Source of the DNA: JBFXIE01 sp050176255
Lineage (GTDB): Bacteria > Pseudomonadota > Gammaproteobacteria > Burkholderiales > Burkholderiaceae_C
Direction: 5' to 3' (one strand)
DNA length: 64,000 nucleotides
Assembly: GCF_050176255.1 (NCBI RefSeq)
Contig: NZ_JBFXIE010000007.1
The notes below the pieces were generated by a model, which saw only the letters and a list, made by a program, of their open reading frames with translations, did not search any database and had not been told where the DNA came from. Positions 1 to 10,506 of the stretch are shown here, one piece after another; position 1 is the stretch's first letter, and each line of letters starts with the position of its first letter. A program made the translations under genes and the position numbers.

Positions 1-2
1 TC

Positions 3-752
3 GGCGCCGATGCGGTGGCCAAGTCGCCGGCCGACGGCTACACCATCATGATCACGTCCATCGGCATGGCCACCAACAAGGCGCTGTACCCGCGCCTGAG
101 CTATGACCCGCAAAAAGACTTCGCGCCCGTCAGCCTGCTGGCCGTCGTGCCCAATGTGCTGGTGGTGAACGCCTCCAAGACGGCCGACAAGTCGGTGGCC
201 GACGTGATCGCCCGCGCCAAGCGCGACCCGGGCAAGCTCACCTACGCCTCGGCCGGCAACGGCACCTCCATCCATCTGGCGGGCGAGGTGTTTGCCTCCA
301 TGGCCGGGCTGGACCTGCTGCACGTGCCCTACAAGGGCAGCGGCCCGGCGGTGACCGACATGCTGGGCGGCCAGGTGGACCTGATGTTTGACAGCATCAC
401 CTCGGCGCGCCCGCACATCCAGGCGGGCAAGCTGCGCGCCCTGGGCGTGACCAGCGCCAAGCGCTCGGCCACGCTGCCCGACGTGCCCACCATCGCCGAG
501 GCCGGCGTGCCGGGTTATGAAGTCTCGCCCTGGTTTGCCGTGTTCGCGCCCGCGGGCACGCCGCAGGCCATCGTGGCCAAGATCAATGCCGCGCTCATCG
601 ACGCCATGAAGCAGCCCGACACCCTGGCCAAGTTCGAGACGATTGGCGCCGAGCCCATCGGCAGCACGCCGCAGCAGCTGGCCACGCACCTGGACAAGGA
701 GCTGGCCCGCTGGGGCAAGCTGATCAAGGAGCGCAACATCCGCATGGATTGA
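3..752 (+). CDS. Bug-family tripartite tricarboxylate transporter receptor, 5' truncated
   Basis: This is the C-terminal part (about 249 residues) of a periplasmic Bug/TctC-type solute receptor; its start and signal peptide lie before the window. Visible family features are the A-D-G-Y-T segment near the left edge, the L-T-Y-A-S-A-G-N-G-T substrate-loop segment and the H-V-P-Y-K-G motif before an aspartate-rich stretch. The reading frame stays open to the first base, so the GTG at 15 is only an internal codon. The family binds small carboxylates in the periplasm, but the ligand cannot be read from sequence. It is followed by about 180 bp without a gene before the metH riboswitch, so it is probably the end of an upstream operon. 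Confidence 0.9.
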   Translation, partial: GADAVAKSPADGYTIMITSIGMATNKALYPRLSYDPQKDFAPVSLLAVVPNVLVVNASKTADKSVADVIARAKRDPGKLTYASAGNGTSIHLAGEVFASMAGLDLLHVPYKGSGPAVTDMLGGQVDLMFDSITSARPHIQAGKLRALGVTSAKRSATLPDVPTIAEAGVPGYEVSPWFAVFAPAGTPQAIVAKINAALIDAMKQPDTLAKFETIGAEPIGSTPQQLATHLDKELARWGKLIKERNIRMD

Positions 753-782
753 GCCTGACCGGCCATCGACCACTGAGCTTGC

Positions 783-822
783 GGCGCTTGTCGTGCAAGG
801 GCTGGAAGCTCTTTTTTTGATT
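783..822 (+). repeat. Degenerate copy of the GCGCTT/AAGCGC interspersed repeat
   Basis: Contains GGCGCTTGT, a short loop and CAAGGGCTGGAAGCT followed by a T run. It resembles the better copies at 37925 and 47502 but has lost the TTTTGATAGC lead. It lies between the Bug gene and the metH leader and might act as a transcript end for the Bug gene, since a stem is followed by seven T residues. Confidence 0.45.
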
Positions 823-916
823 GCGCGGGCGGGCACTTTGTGATGCTGCAGCGGGCGTGCAGCCATGCCCCGGGGCTGCGTCTTCCCGCGTGGCGCGGCC
901 GGGTTCCGCCGGCAAG

Positions 917-922
917 TAAAAT
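917..922 (+). promoter_or_regulatory. Candidate -10 element for metH
   Basis: TAAAAT, seven bases before the first base of the riboswitch P1 region, so transcription would begin at about 929 and the aptamer would form the very 5' end of the mRNA. No good -35 hexamer is visible 16-18 bp upstream. Confidence 0.4.
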
Positions 923-928
923 CGCGCC

Positions 929-1000
929 TTCCCAAGGAGCGTTGCAGCGGGCGTGTGACTGCCCGTCAGGCTTGGGCATTCGCAAAACCAACGACGCTCG
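929..1000 (+). ncRNA. SAH riboswitch (metH leader)
   Basis: The layout matches the S-adenosylhomocysteine riboswitch of proteobacteria. P1 is CCCAAG (931-936) paired with CTTGGG (971-976). The conserved GAGCGTTGCAG follows P1. P2 is CGGGC (948-952) paired with GCCCG (961-965), then the conserved TCAGG. GAGCG (937-941) can form the pseudoknot with CGCTC (995-999). The class normally sits in front of ahcY, metF or metH and turns genes on when SAH accumulates. Here metH begins 32 bases after the pseudoknot strand, and no T-tailed terminator is visible, so control of ribosome access is more likely than termination. Confidence 0.9.
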
Positions 1001-1031
1001 CCTGCCGCATCCCCATAGCCACAGGTGAGCC

Positions 1032-3773
<2,742 letters not shown>

Positions 3774-3860
3774 TTGCCATCGGCGTGACCGCAGCCGGCG
3801 CGTGCCGGGCCGCCGCGCCCCCACCGCCGTGGACTACCGCCTGCGCGGCGTGTGCGTTGC

Positions 3861-4457
3861 TTACGCGACGGGTTTGGCGCCCGGCCCGGCGCCCGACGGC
3901 GCGTCCGAGTTCCTGCCCGGCTGTCCGCCCGGCCCGGGGGCGGCCAGGTCCAGCTGCATCACGATCATGTTGACCAGCGTGCTCACCGAAGGCCGGCCGG
4001 TCTCGATGACGTAGTGCGCCGCGTCGCGGTACAGCGGATCGCGGGTGCGGTAGAGGTCGCGCAGTCGCGCCAGCGGGTCGGCCACCTGCAGCAGCGGGCG
4101 GGCGCGGTCGTGCTTGACGCGCTTGAAGATGTCTTCGGGCGAGGCGCGCAGGTACATCACATGGGGAAAGCCGCGGCGCAGGGCGGCGCGGTTGTCCTCG
4201 CGCAGCACGGCGCCGCCGCCGGTGGACAGCACCATGCCGCCCGGGGTGTCGGCCAGCTCGGACAGCAGCGCGGCCTCGTGGTCGCGGAAGGCGGGTTCTC
4301 CGTGCTGTTCAAAGTAGGCCCGAATGCTGGTGCCCAGACGCTGCTCCAGCCGCTGGTCCAGATCCACAAAGGGCAGTCCCAGGCGGCGGGCGAGCTGGCG
4401 GCCGACGGTGGACTTGCCCGAGCCTGGCATGCCAACCAGGGCGCAACGCGTGTGCAT
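3861..4457 (-). CDS. aroK: Shikimate kinase
   Basis: Phosphorylates shikimate with ATP in the chorismate pathway. The start is placed at the ATG giving M-H-T-R-C-A-L-V-G, because the P-loop G-M-P-G-S-G-K-S-T then falls at residues 9-17 as in the family; the open frame continues upstream without family similarity. The shikimate-binding D-L-D lies at residues 32-34 and the S-T-G-G-G-A-V motif near residue 76. At 198 residues it is slightly long because of a Gly/Pro-rich tail. It stands alone here, with no aroB next to it. It follows a Bug receptor gene on the same strand after about 117 bp. Confidence 0.93.
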   Translation of the reverse strand: MHTRCALVGMPGSGKSTVGRQLARRLGLPFVDLDQRLEQRLGTSIRAYFEQHGEPAFRDHEAALLSELADTPGGMVLSTGGGAVLREDNRAALRRGFPHVMYLRASPEDIFKRVKHDRARPLLQVADPLARLRDLYRTRDPLYRDAAHYVIETGRPSVSTLVNMIVMQLDLAAPGPGGQPGRNSDAPSGAGPGAKPVA

Positions 4458-4574
4458 GCTTGAGTGTGAGTTGTGTGGTGAAGGACGGCGAGTGTAAGGC
4501 GGCCCACGCGGTTTCACGCGCTGAAGGAGCGCTGGAAAGCCGCCACCTGCGCCTGACACCGGCGCCCACCGCCG

Positions 4575-5564
4575 TCAGTCCACCATGATCTTTTGCTCTT
4601 TGATCAGCGTGGACAGCAGCTTGCCCTCGTTGGCCAGCAGGGTCTTGAATTCTGCGGTCTCCAGCGGCGCCGGCTCGGCGCCCAGGTCGCCATAGCGGGT
4701 TTTGGTGGTGGGCAGGGCCAGGGCCTTGGCCAGTTCGCGGTTCATGCGGGCGATGATTTCTGGGGGCGTGTTCCTGGGCGCCCACATGCCGAACCAGATG
4801 TCCAGGTTGGCATCCTTGAAGCCTTGCTCGCCCACGGTGGGCACGTCGGGGAAGAAGGGCGAGCGCTTGGCGCTGACCACGCCCAGCAGCTTGACCTTGC
4901 CGGTGCGGATGTGCGGGAAGGCGATGCCGGGGTCGCAGACAAAGTCGGCCTGCCCGGCCATCACATCCTGCAGCGCAGGCGCCGCGCCGCGGTAGGGGAT
5001 GTGCGTGACGAAGGTGCCGGTGGACAGCTTGAACAGTTCGCACGCCAGGTGCGGCGGCGTGCCGGCGCCAGCCGAGGCGTACGACAGCTTGCCGGGTCGC
5101 GCCTTGGCCAGCGCCACCAGATCGCGCGCGTCCTTGCCTTCAAACTGCGGCTTGGCCACCAGGTACATCTGCGTCTTGCCCACGCCGCCCACGGGTGCCA
5201 GATCGCGCGAGGGCAGGATGCTGGACTTGAACAGCGAGGGGTTGGCCGTCTCCACCGAGGTGGGGGCAATCAGGAAGGTGTAGCCGTCGGGGTTGGCGCG
5301 GATCACCTCCGCGGCGGCGATGTTGCCGCTGGCGCCGGGCTTGTTGTCGATGACCACGGACTGGCCGATGGACTCGCCAATCGCCTGCGAAACGATGCGT
5401 GCCATCACGTCGGTGCTGCCGCCGGGGGCAAAACCGACCACGATGCGAATGGGCTTGCTGCTGGGCCAGGCCTGCGCCTGTGCGGCGGCGGCGACGCCGG
5501 CGGCGCACAGGGTCAGGGCGGCCCGCGCCAGGCTGCGGCGGGTCAGAGAGAGAGAAAAGGTCAT
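4575..5564 (-). CDS. Bug-family tripartite tricarboxylate transporter receptor
   Basis: Periplasmic solute receptor of the Bug/TctC family, 329 residues. The start at 5564 is preceded by GGAGA and opens a signal peptide (T-R-R-S-L-A-R-A-A, hydrophobic core, cleavage after A-Q-A). The mature part begins with the family pattern K-P-I-R-I-V-V-G-F-A-P-G-G and has L-S-Y-A-S-A-G-A-G-T and H-I-P-Y-R-G. It is the last gene of the rightward-to-leftward series that starts with the CHC operon, so its ligand may be a cyclic or aliphatic carboxylate. That is inference: a stable hairpin (5603-5634) separates it from the ligase gene. Confidence 0.9.
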   Translation of the reverse strand: MTFSLSLTRRSLARAALTLCAAGVAAAAQAQAWPSSKPIRIVVGFAPGGSTDVMARIVSQAIGESIGQSVVIDNKPGASGNIAAAEVIRANPDGYTFLIAPTSVETANPSLFKSSILPSRDLAPVGGVGKTQMYLVAKPQFEGKDARDLVALAKARPGKLSYASAGAGTPPHLACELFKLSTGTFVTHIPYRGAAPALQDVMAGQADFVCDPGIAFPHIRTGKVKLLGVVSAKRSPFFPDVPTVGEQGFKDANLDIWFGMWAPRNTPPEIIARMNRELAKALALPTTKTRYGDLGAEPAPLETAEFKTLLANEGKLLSTLIKEQKIMVD

Positions 5565-5602
5565 GGTGCTGTCTCCGTTGTGGTTGTTAAAAATCACCAT
5601 TG

Positions 5603-5634
5603 GCCTGCGCCCGGCCCGTAGGCCGGACGCAGGC
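5603..5634 (-). terminator. Intercistronic hairpin after the CHC CoA ligase
   Basis: GCCTGCG and CCGGCC arms pair with GGCCGG and CGCAGGC around a CGTA loop, with one opposed base pair mismatch. Read on the minus strand the hairpin follows the aliA stop codon; the nearest T run (TTTTT) is about 10 bases further on, so it is at best a weak terminator and may be an attenuating or 3'-protecting structure. Confidence 0.5.
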
Positions 5635-5652
5635 GGTTGTGCCCTCGGCCGC

Positions 5653-7296
5653 TTACGCGGCGCTCTCGCGCATCATTTCGCGCAGACGGAACTTCTGAAT
5701 CTTGCCGGACGGGGTGGAGGGCAGGTCGTCGCGCACCACCAGCTTTTCGGGGATGTATTGCAGCGCCACTTTCTGTGCCTTCAAGAACTCCACCATGCCG
5801 GCCAGGTCGATGGTCTGGCCGGGTTTGGGCACCACCACGGCGCAGGCGCGCTCGCCCAGGCGCTCGTCCGGTATGGCGACGATGGCCGCCAGCGCGACGG
5901 CCGGGTGGCGGTAGAGCAGCGACTCGATCTCGACCACCGGGATGTTTTCGCCGCCGCGGATGATCACGTCTTTGCTGCGGCCGGTGATGCGCAGGTAGCC
6001 GCGCTCGTCGATGTAGGCCAGATCGCCGGTGTCAAACCAGTCGTCGGCATCGGTGCCGTTGAGGTGTGCGCGGTGCAGGTAGCCGCCAAAGTTGGAGCAC
6101 GAGCGCAGGTACAGCTTGCCCGGCTGGCCGGGGGGCAGCGGGCGGCCGTCCACATCCAGCACCTTGATCTCGACGCCCGGCAGCGGGCAGCCGTCGGTGT
6201 GGATGGAGCGCTCGTCGTCGTCCTCCAGGCAGGTGGTGGTGACGGCGCCGTTTTCGGTCATGCCCCAGGCCGAGACGACCTTGGCGCCCAGTGCCTGGCG
6301 CGCCTGCTCGACCAGCGGGCCCGGAATGGGCGCGCCCGCGCACAAAAAGGTGCGCAGCGTGGGCACGCCCTGGCCGGTCTCGGCCACGGCGCGGGCCAGG
6401 TCGGTCAGGAAGGGCGTGGAGGCCATGGTGAAGGTCACGCCTTCGCTCTGGATCAGCGCAATGGCCTTCTTCGGGTCCCAGATGTCCTGCAGCACCGCGC
6501 TGCACTGGAGCAGGATGGGCATCATCAGGCCGTACATGAAGCCGGTCTGGTGCGCCATGGGCGAGGCCATCAGCACCACGCTGTCGCTGTCCAGCCGCAT
6601 GCGCTGGGCGTAGGGCACGATGTTGGCCATCACGGTGTTGGCCGAGTGCATCACGCCCTTGGGCTCGCCGGTGGTGCCCGAGGTGTAGATCAGTTGCGTG
6701 ATGTCGTCGGGGCCGGGCCGGTGGGCGGTGAGGATGTCCTGCGCGTCGGCCTCTTTCTCCCACTCTGGGCCGCTGAGCAGGGCCTCGAAGCTGTTCTCGC
6801 CGCTGCCGCCCGCGGTAATCACATGCTGGAGGTGCGGCAGGCTGGGCTGCAGCGCGGTGATCATTTTTTCAAAATCGAAATTGCGGAACACCTTGGGCGC
6901 AATGATGACCTTGGATTCGCCGTGCTGCAGCATGAAGGACAGCTCGCGCTCGCGGAAGATGTGCATCAGCGGGTTGATCACCGCGCCGATGCGCGAGCAG
7001 GCCAGGTAGGTCAGGGTGAACTGCCACCAGTTGGGCAGCTGGCACGACACGATGTCGTTCTTGCCCACGCCCAAACGCGCAAGGCCGACCGCAATGCGAT
7101 CGGCCATCTGGCCCAGCTCGCGGTACGTGAAGCGTTTGACTTCGCCGCTCTCCACCTGCACGGCCGTCAGCGCCAGCTTGTCGGGGCAGGCGGCCACGCA
7201 GGCGTCCAGCGCATCGTTGATGGTGCGGTCGTGCCACAGGCCCTGTGCCACCATGGCGGCGCGGCGGGGGGGCAGCAATACGGCGTCAAATTTCAT
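5653..7296 (-). CDS. aliA: Cyclohexanecarboxylate-CoA ligase (AMP-forming)
   Basis: Acyl-CoA synthetase of 547 residues that would activate cyclohexanecarboxylate, or a related acid, to its CoA thioester using ATP. The adenylate-forming signature T-S-G-T-T-G-E-P-K-G lies at about residues 206-215, the W-G-M-T-E-N motif and D-T-G-D-L motif follow, and the C-terminal catalytic lysine sits in P-S-G-K-I-Q-K. The N-terminus (M-K-F-D-A-V-L-L-P-P-R-R) is what I associate with AliA-type ligases. Its position with an AliB-type dehydrogenase, BadI and BadH supports the substrate. A benzoate or other carboxylate ligase cannot be excluded from sequence alone. Confidence 0.85.
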   Translation of the reverse strand: MKFDAVLLPPRRAAMVAQGLWHDRTINDALDACVAACPDKLALTAVQVESGEVKRFTYRELGQMADRIAVGLARLGVGKNDIVSCQLPNWWQFTLTYLACSRIGAVINPLMHIFRERELSFMLQHGESKVIIAPKVFRNFDFEKMITALQPSLPHLQHVITAGGSGENSFEALLSGPEWEKEADAQDILTAHRPGPDDITQLIYTSGTTGEPKGVMHSANTVMANIVPYAQRMRLDSDSVVLMASPMAHQTGFMYGLMMPILLQCSAVLQDIWDPKKAIALIQSEGVTFTMASTPFLTDLARAVAETGQGVPTLRTFLCAGAPIPGPLVEQARQALGAKVVSAWGMTENGAVTTTCLEDDDERSIHTDGCPLPGVEIKVLDVDGRPLPPGQPGKLYLRSCSNFGGYLHRAHLNGTDADDWFDTGDLAYIDERGYLRITGRSKDVIIRGGENIPVVEIESLLYRHPAVALAAIVAIPDERLGERACAVVVPKPGQTIDLAGMVEFLKAQKVALQYIPEKLVVRDDLPSTPSGKIQKFRLREMMRESAA

Positions 7297-7316
7297 GTCT
7301 TGTCTCCTGGTGTGAT

Positions 7317-7344
7317 CCGCCGCCTTGCTGTGGTTTGGCGGCGG
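7317..7344 (-). other. Intercistronic hairpin between aliB and aliA
   Basis: Perfect eight-base arms, CCGCCGCC at 7317-7324 and GGCGGCGG at 7337-7344, with a 12-base loop. There is no T tail. Within an operon such a stem may set relative mRNA levels of the flanking genes. Confidence 0.4.
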
Positions 7345-7365
7345 TGTGTTGTGGTGGGCTGGATG

Positions 7366-8526
7366 TCAGGCGGGCACAAACTGGCGGCCGGCGCGGGTGC
7401 GGGCAATGATGGTTTTCATGATCTGCGCTGTGCCGTCACCGATCTGAAAGCCCAGCACATCGCGCAGGCGCTGCTCCATCAGGCCGCGGTCGTAGCCGCC
7501 GTGGCCGTAGCACAGCAGGCACTGGTGGATCACGTCGTAGGCCAGCTTGGGGCCCCACCACTTGGCCATGCCGGCCTCGGCGGTGTGCGGCAGGCCCTTG
7601 TCTTTGAGCCACAGGCCCTGCAGGCACAGCAGGCGGGCGCCTTCCACTTCGGTGTCGAACTGCGCCAGCGGGTGCGTCACGCCCTGGAAGGCGGCCAGCG
7701 GCTGGCCAAAGGCCTCGCGCTGGGTGATGTACTCCCAGGTTTCTTCCAGGGCCACACGGGCCACGGCCAGGCACTGCAGGCCAATCAGCGAGCGCGAGAA
7801 GTCAAAGCCGTGCATCACCTGCACAAAGCCCTTGTTCTCCTCGCCCAGGCGGTGGCTGACGGGCACGCGCACGTTCTCAAAGAAGATGGAGCCGCGGCCA
7901 ATGGCGCGCTGGCCGTGGCAGTCAAAGCGGTTGGTGGTGATGCCGGGGGTGTCCATGGGCACCAGCAGCGCAGTCACGCCGTGGGCCTTGGATTCGGGCG
8001 TGCCGGTGCGGCCAAACACCACCGCAATGTCGGCCTGGTCGGCGGCAGAGATGGAGGTTTTCTCGCCGTTGATGACGTAGAAATCGCCATCGCGCTCGAC
8101 GCGCAGGCGCAGGTTGGCGGCGTCCGAGCCACCGCGCGGCTCGGTCAGCGCGATGCAGCAGATGGCTTCACCGGCGGTGAGCTTTTTCAGCCAGGGCGCC
8201 ACCACCTCGGGGTTGCCGTACTTGGACAAAATTTGTCCGTTGAGCGAGGCCAGCAGGTTCAGGTACGAGAAGCTCAGGTCCGCACGGGCGATTTCTTCAT
8301 GGATCACGCCTGCGGCCAGGCAGCCCATGCCCAGGCCGCCAAATTCCTCGGGCAGTTCGGGGCAGATAAAGCCCAGGCTGCCCATTTCGCGCAGCAGCTC
8401 GCGGTTCAGGTCGCGGGTCTTGTCGCGCTCCAGAAAGCCGGGGGCCACGCGTTCGGTAGCAAAACGGCGGGCGGTCTCGGCCAGCGCCTGCAGGTCTTCG
8501 TCGATGTAGGGATTGGGGTTCATCAT
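7366..8526 (-). CDS. aliB: Cyclohexanecarboxyl-CoA dehydrogenase-type acyl-CoA dehydrogenase
   Basis: FAD acyl-CoA dehydrogenase of about 386 residues that would oxidise cyclohexanecarboxyl-CoA to cyclohex-1-ene-1-carboxyl-CoA. All three family regions are present: the helical N-terminal domain (E-F-G-G-L-G-M-G), the T-E-P-R-G-G-S-D-A flavin/substrate segment, and the C-terminal helices with Y-G-H-G-G-Y-D-R-G. ATG at 8526 is preferred; the frame extends to a TTG at 8538 but no good ribosome site supports it. It lies between badI and aliA on the minus strand, as expected for one CHC operon. It could act on another alicyclic acyl-CoA. Confidence 0.87.
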   Translation of the reverse strand: MMNPNPYIDEDLQALAETARRFATERVAPGFLERDKTRDLNRELLREMGSLGFICPELPEEFGGLGMGCLAAGVIHEEIARADLSFSYLNLLASLNGQILSKYGNPEVVAPWLKKLTAGEAICCIALTEPRGGSDAANLRLRVERDGDFYVINGEKTSISAADQADIAVVFGRTGTPESKAHGVTALLVPMDTPGITTNRFDCHGQRAIGRGSIFFENVRVPVSHRLGEENKGFVQVMHGFDFSRSLIGLQCLAVARVALEETWEYITQREAFGQPLAAFQGVTHPLAQFDTEVEGARLLCLQGLWLKDKGLPHTAEAGMAKWWGPKLAYDVIHQCLLCYGHGGYDRGLMEQRLRDVLGFQIGDGTAQIMKTIIARTRAGRQFVPA

Positions 8527-8539
8527 GGTGCTGCTCAAG

Positions 8540-8742
8540 GGTTTGTCATCTTCATGTTGCGCGTGCGCGGCGGGTCATCGACCAGCACCACCTTGGCCCC
8601 CACGGGTTTGCCCCGGCGCCAAAGCCTGGCCGCAGTGGCGTGTGTTCAGGGCCTCAAGCCTTCGACCTCCCCAAAAAAGCGCGTACGTATCGCTGTCGGG
8701 CTGCCAGACTGCCTCGGACGCTTTGGGGAAATCGACTGGCAT
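8540..8742 (-). pseudogene. Possible small frameshifted ORF between badI and aliB
   Basis: The 240-bp gap holds two overlapping GC3-rich open stretches on the minus strand. An ATG at 8742 opens a frame reading M-P-V-D-F-P-K-A-S-E-A-V-W and continuing to L-A-P-G. At about 8598 a run of G residues lets the reading shift by one base into K-P-V-G-A-K-V-V-L-V-D-D-P-P-R-T-R-N, ending at a TGA 11 bases before the aliB start. One extra base would explain both. I do not recognise the product; about 67 residues would result. It may be a real small gene with a sequencing or natural frameshift, or chance coding in GC-rich DNA. Confidence 0.35.
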
Positions 8743-8767
8743 GGCGGGTACTTCTGCCAGCGCAGGC

Positions 8768-9550
8768 TTACTTGGCGTACTTGCGGAACTCGGGCTTGCG
8801 CTTTTCTTTCAGCGCATTCACGCCTTCGCGCGACTCTTCGGTGTCGTAGTACAGCTTGAGCGCGTACATGCCCAGGCCCGCAATGCCGGCCTGGTGCGCG
8901 GTGTCGGCATTGAAGCTGCGCTTGGCAATGGCCAGCGCGGTGGGGCTGCGCTCGCACAGTTCTTCACCGATCTTTTGCACTTCGGCGTCGAGCTGGTCGT
9001 GCGGCACGCAGAAGTTGGCCAGACCCATGGCCACGGCTTCGGCGCCGCTGTAGCGGCGGTTCAGGTACCAGATTTCGCGCGCCTTTTTCTCGCCGACCAC
9101 GCGGGCCAGAAAGGCGGTGCCGTAGCCGGGGTCGACCGAGCCCATCTTGGGCCCCACCTGGCCGAACTGCGCCTTGTCCGAGCAAATCGTCAGGTCGCAA
9201 ATGGTGGCCAGCACGTTGCCGCCGCCAATCGCAAAGCCCTGCACGCGGGCAATCACGGGCTTGGGCACGTCGCGAATCGCCGTGTGCAGCTCCTCCATGG
9301 GCAGGCCGATGGTGCCGCGGCCGTCGTAGTTGCCGCTGTGGGCGGACTGGTCGCCGCCGGTGCAAAACGCCCGGTCGCCGGCGCCGGCCAGCACGATGGC
9401 GCCCACGTCGCGGTCGTATCCGGCCTTGTTCAGCGCGCGGATGATCTCGTCGCAGGTCTGGCCGCGAAAGGCGTTCATCTTCTCGGGGCGGTTGATGGTG
9501 ATCCAGGCCACGCCGTTGCGCACTTCGTACAGGATGTCTTCAAAGTTCAT
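8768..9550 (-). CDS. badI: 2-ketocyclohexanecarboxyl-CoA hydrolase
   Basis: Crotonase-fold enzyme of 260 residues that hydrolytically opens the ring of 2-ketocyclohexanecarboxyl-CoA to give pimeloyl-CoA. It resembles Rhodopseudomonas BadI throughout: N-terminal R-N-G-V-A-W-I-T-I-N-R-P, F-R-G-Q-T-C-D-E, C-T-G-G-D-Q-S, the oxyanion-hole segment Q-G-F-A-I-G-G-G-N-V, and the C-terminal R-K-P-E-F-R-K. The nearest alternative is MenB-type naphthoate synthase, but the operon context with BadH favours BadI. It follows badH after 44 bp. Confidence 0.92.
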   Translation of the reverse strand: MNFEDILYEVRNGVAWITINRPEKMNAFRGQTCDEIIRALNKAGYDRDVGAIVLAGAGDRAFCTGGDQSAHSGNYDGRGTIGLPMEELHTAIRDVPKPVIARVQGFAIGGGNVLATICDLTICSDKAQFGQVGPKMGSVDPGYGTAFLARVVGEKKAREIWYLNRRYSGAEAVAMGLANFCVPHDQLDAEVQKIGEELCERSPTALAIAKRSFNADTAHQAGIAGLGMYALKLYYDTEESREGVNALKEKRKPEFRKYAK

Positions 9551-9594
9551 AGTGTTCTTTCGGGGGTTGCGTGAGACGAAAGTAAGCCGCGCGA

Positions 9595-10362
9595 TCAGCC
9601 GTGCATGGTCAGGCCACCGGAAACGCTGATCACCTGGCCGGTGATGAAGCCCGCGTCGTCGCTGCCAAAAAAGGCAATGGCGCTGGCCAGGTCGTCGGGC
9701 TGGCCCAGGCGGCCCAGCGGAATGGCGCTGCGGAAGGCTTCGATCAGCTTGGCGGGGTCGCGCGCGCCCTCGGCCACACCGGCCAGCAGGGCGGTGTCGG
9801 TGGGGCCGGGGCAGACCACGTTGACGGTGATGCTCTGGCGGGCGTGCTCGCGCGCCAGGGTCTTGGACAGGGCCACCAGGCCGCCCTTGCAGGCGGAATA
9901 GACCGCTTCGCCCGACGAGCCGCCGCGCGCCGCATCAGACGCCACGTTGACGATGCGGCCGTACTTGCGTTCGGCCATGCCGGGCAGCACCGCGTGCAGC
10001 ATGTGCAGCGCGCCGGTCAGGTTGATGGCGATGAGCTTGTCCCACTCGGCCGGCTCGGTCTTGACGAAGGGCTTGAAGATGTCCCAGCCGGCGTTGTTGA
10101 CCAGCACGGCAATCGGGCCCAGCTGCGCCTCGGCGGCAGCCACGGCGGCATCTACCTGGGCGCGGTCGGTGATGTTGCAGGCAAAGGCCGCTGCCTGACC
10201 GCCTTGGGCGCGGATGTCTGCGGCCACTTTTTCAGCGGCTTCGAGATTCATGTCGAACACCGCAACCCTGGCGCCTTCCTGCGCAAAACGGCGGCAGGTG
10301 GCACCGCCGATGCCGCCGCCGCCGCCGGTCACGATCACTGTCTTGCCGTTCAATCCTTGCAT
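9595..10362 (-). CDS. badH: 2-hydroxycyclohexanecarboxyl-CoA dehydrogenase (SDR)
   Basis: NAD-dependent short-chain dehydrogenase of 255 residues. It has the Rossmann glycine motif T-G-G-G-G-G-I-G-G (residues 11-19), N-N-A-G, and the catalytic Y-S-A-C-K near residue 153. In the CHC pathway it oxidises 2-hydroxycyclohexanecarboxyl-CoA to the 2-keto ester, the substrate of BadI encoded next. The start is preceded by AAGGA. It is the first gene of the minus-strand operon and lies divergent from the MarR-type gene across a 144-bp control region. Confidence 0.9.
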   Translation of the reverse strand: MQGLNGKTVIVTGGGGGIGGATCRRFAQEGARVAVFDMNLEAAEKVAADIRAQGGQAAAFACNITDRAQVDAAVAAAEAQLGPIAVLVNNAGWDIFKPFVKTEPAEWDKLIAINLTGALHMLHAVLPGMAERKYGRIVNVASDAARGGSSGEAVYSACKGGLVALSKTLAREHARQSITVNVVCPGPTDTALLAGVAEGARDPAKLIEAFRSAIPLGRLGQPDDLASAIAFFGSDDAGFITGQVISVSGGLTMHG

Positions 10363-10433
10363 GATTTTTTCCTTGGGTGTGTGGTTTCAGTGCGGGTCGG
10401 TATGCTGTTGGTCGCATGGCCGTGCAGGGCGTC

Positions 10434-10459
10434 ATATACGTCAACACATTGACTTATAT
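10434..10459. promoter_or_regulatory. Candidate MarR/BadR operator (26-bp inverted repeat)
   Basis: ATATACGTCAA (10434-10444) and TTGACTTATAT (10449-10459) are inverted copies matching at 10 of 11 positions around a CACA spacer. The site is AT-rich in an otherwise GC-rich region and sits between the divergent badH and MarR genes, where a repressor of the CHC operon would bind. The TTGAC arms could double as -35 elements. Confidence 0.65.
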
Positions 10460-10506
10460 TAGGGTTCTGCAGATCGCGGCGCAAGTAGAAAACACCAGGA
10501 AAAATA

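Noticed and set aside
3774..3860. Terminator between metH and aroK
   Set aside because: GC-rich dyads are present but no T run on either strand; not strong enough to list.
5293..8859. Open frame of nearly 1200 codons antisense to the CHC genes
   Set aside because: Same cause: GC-rich codon bias opposite aliA and aliB. No motif or ribosome site supports it.
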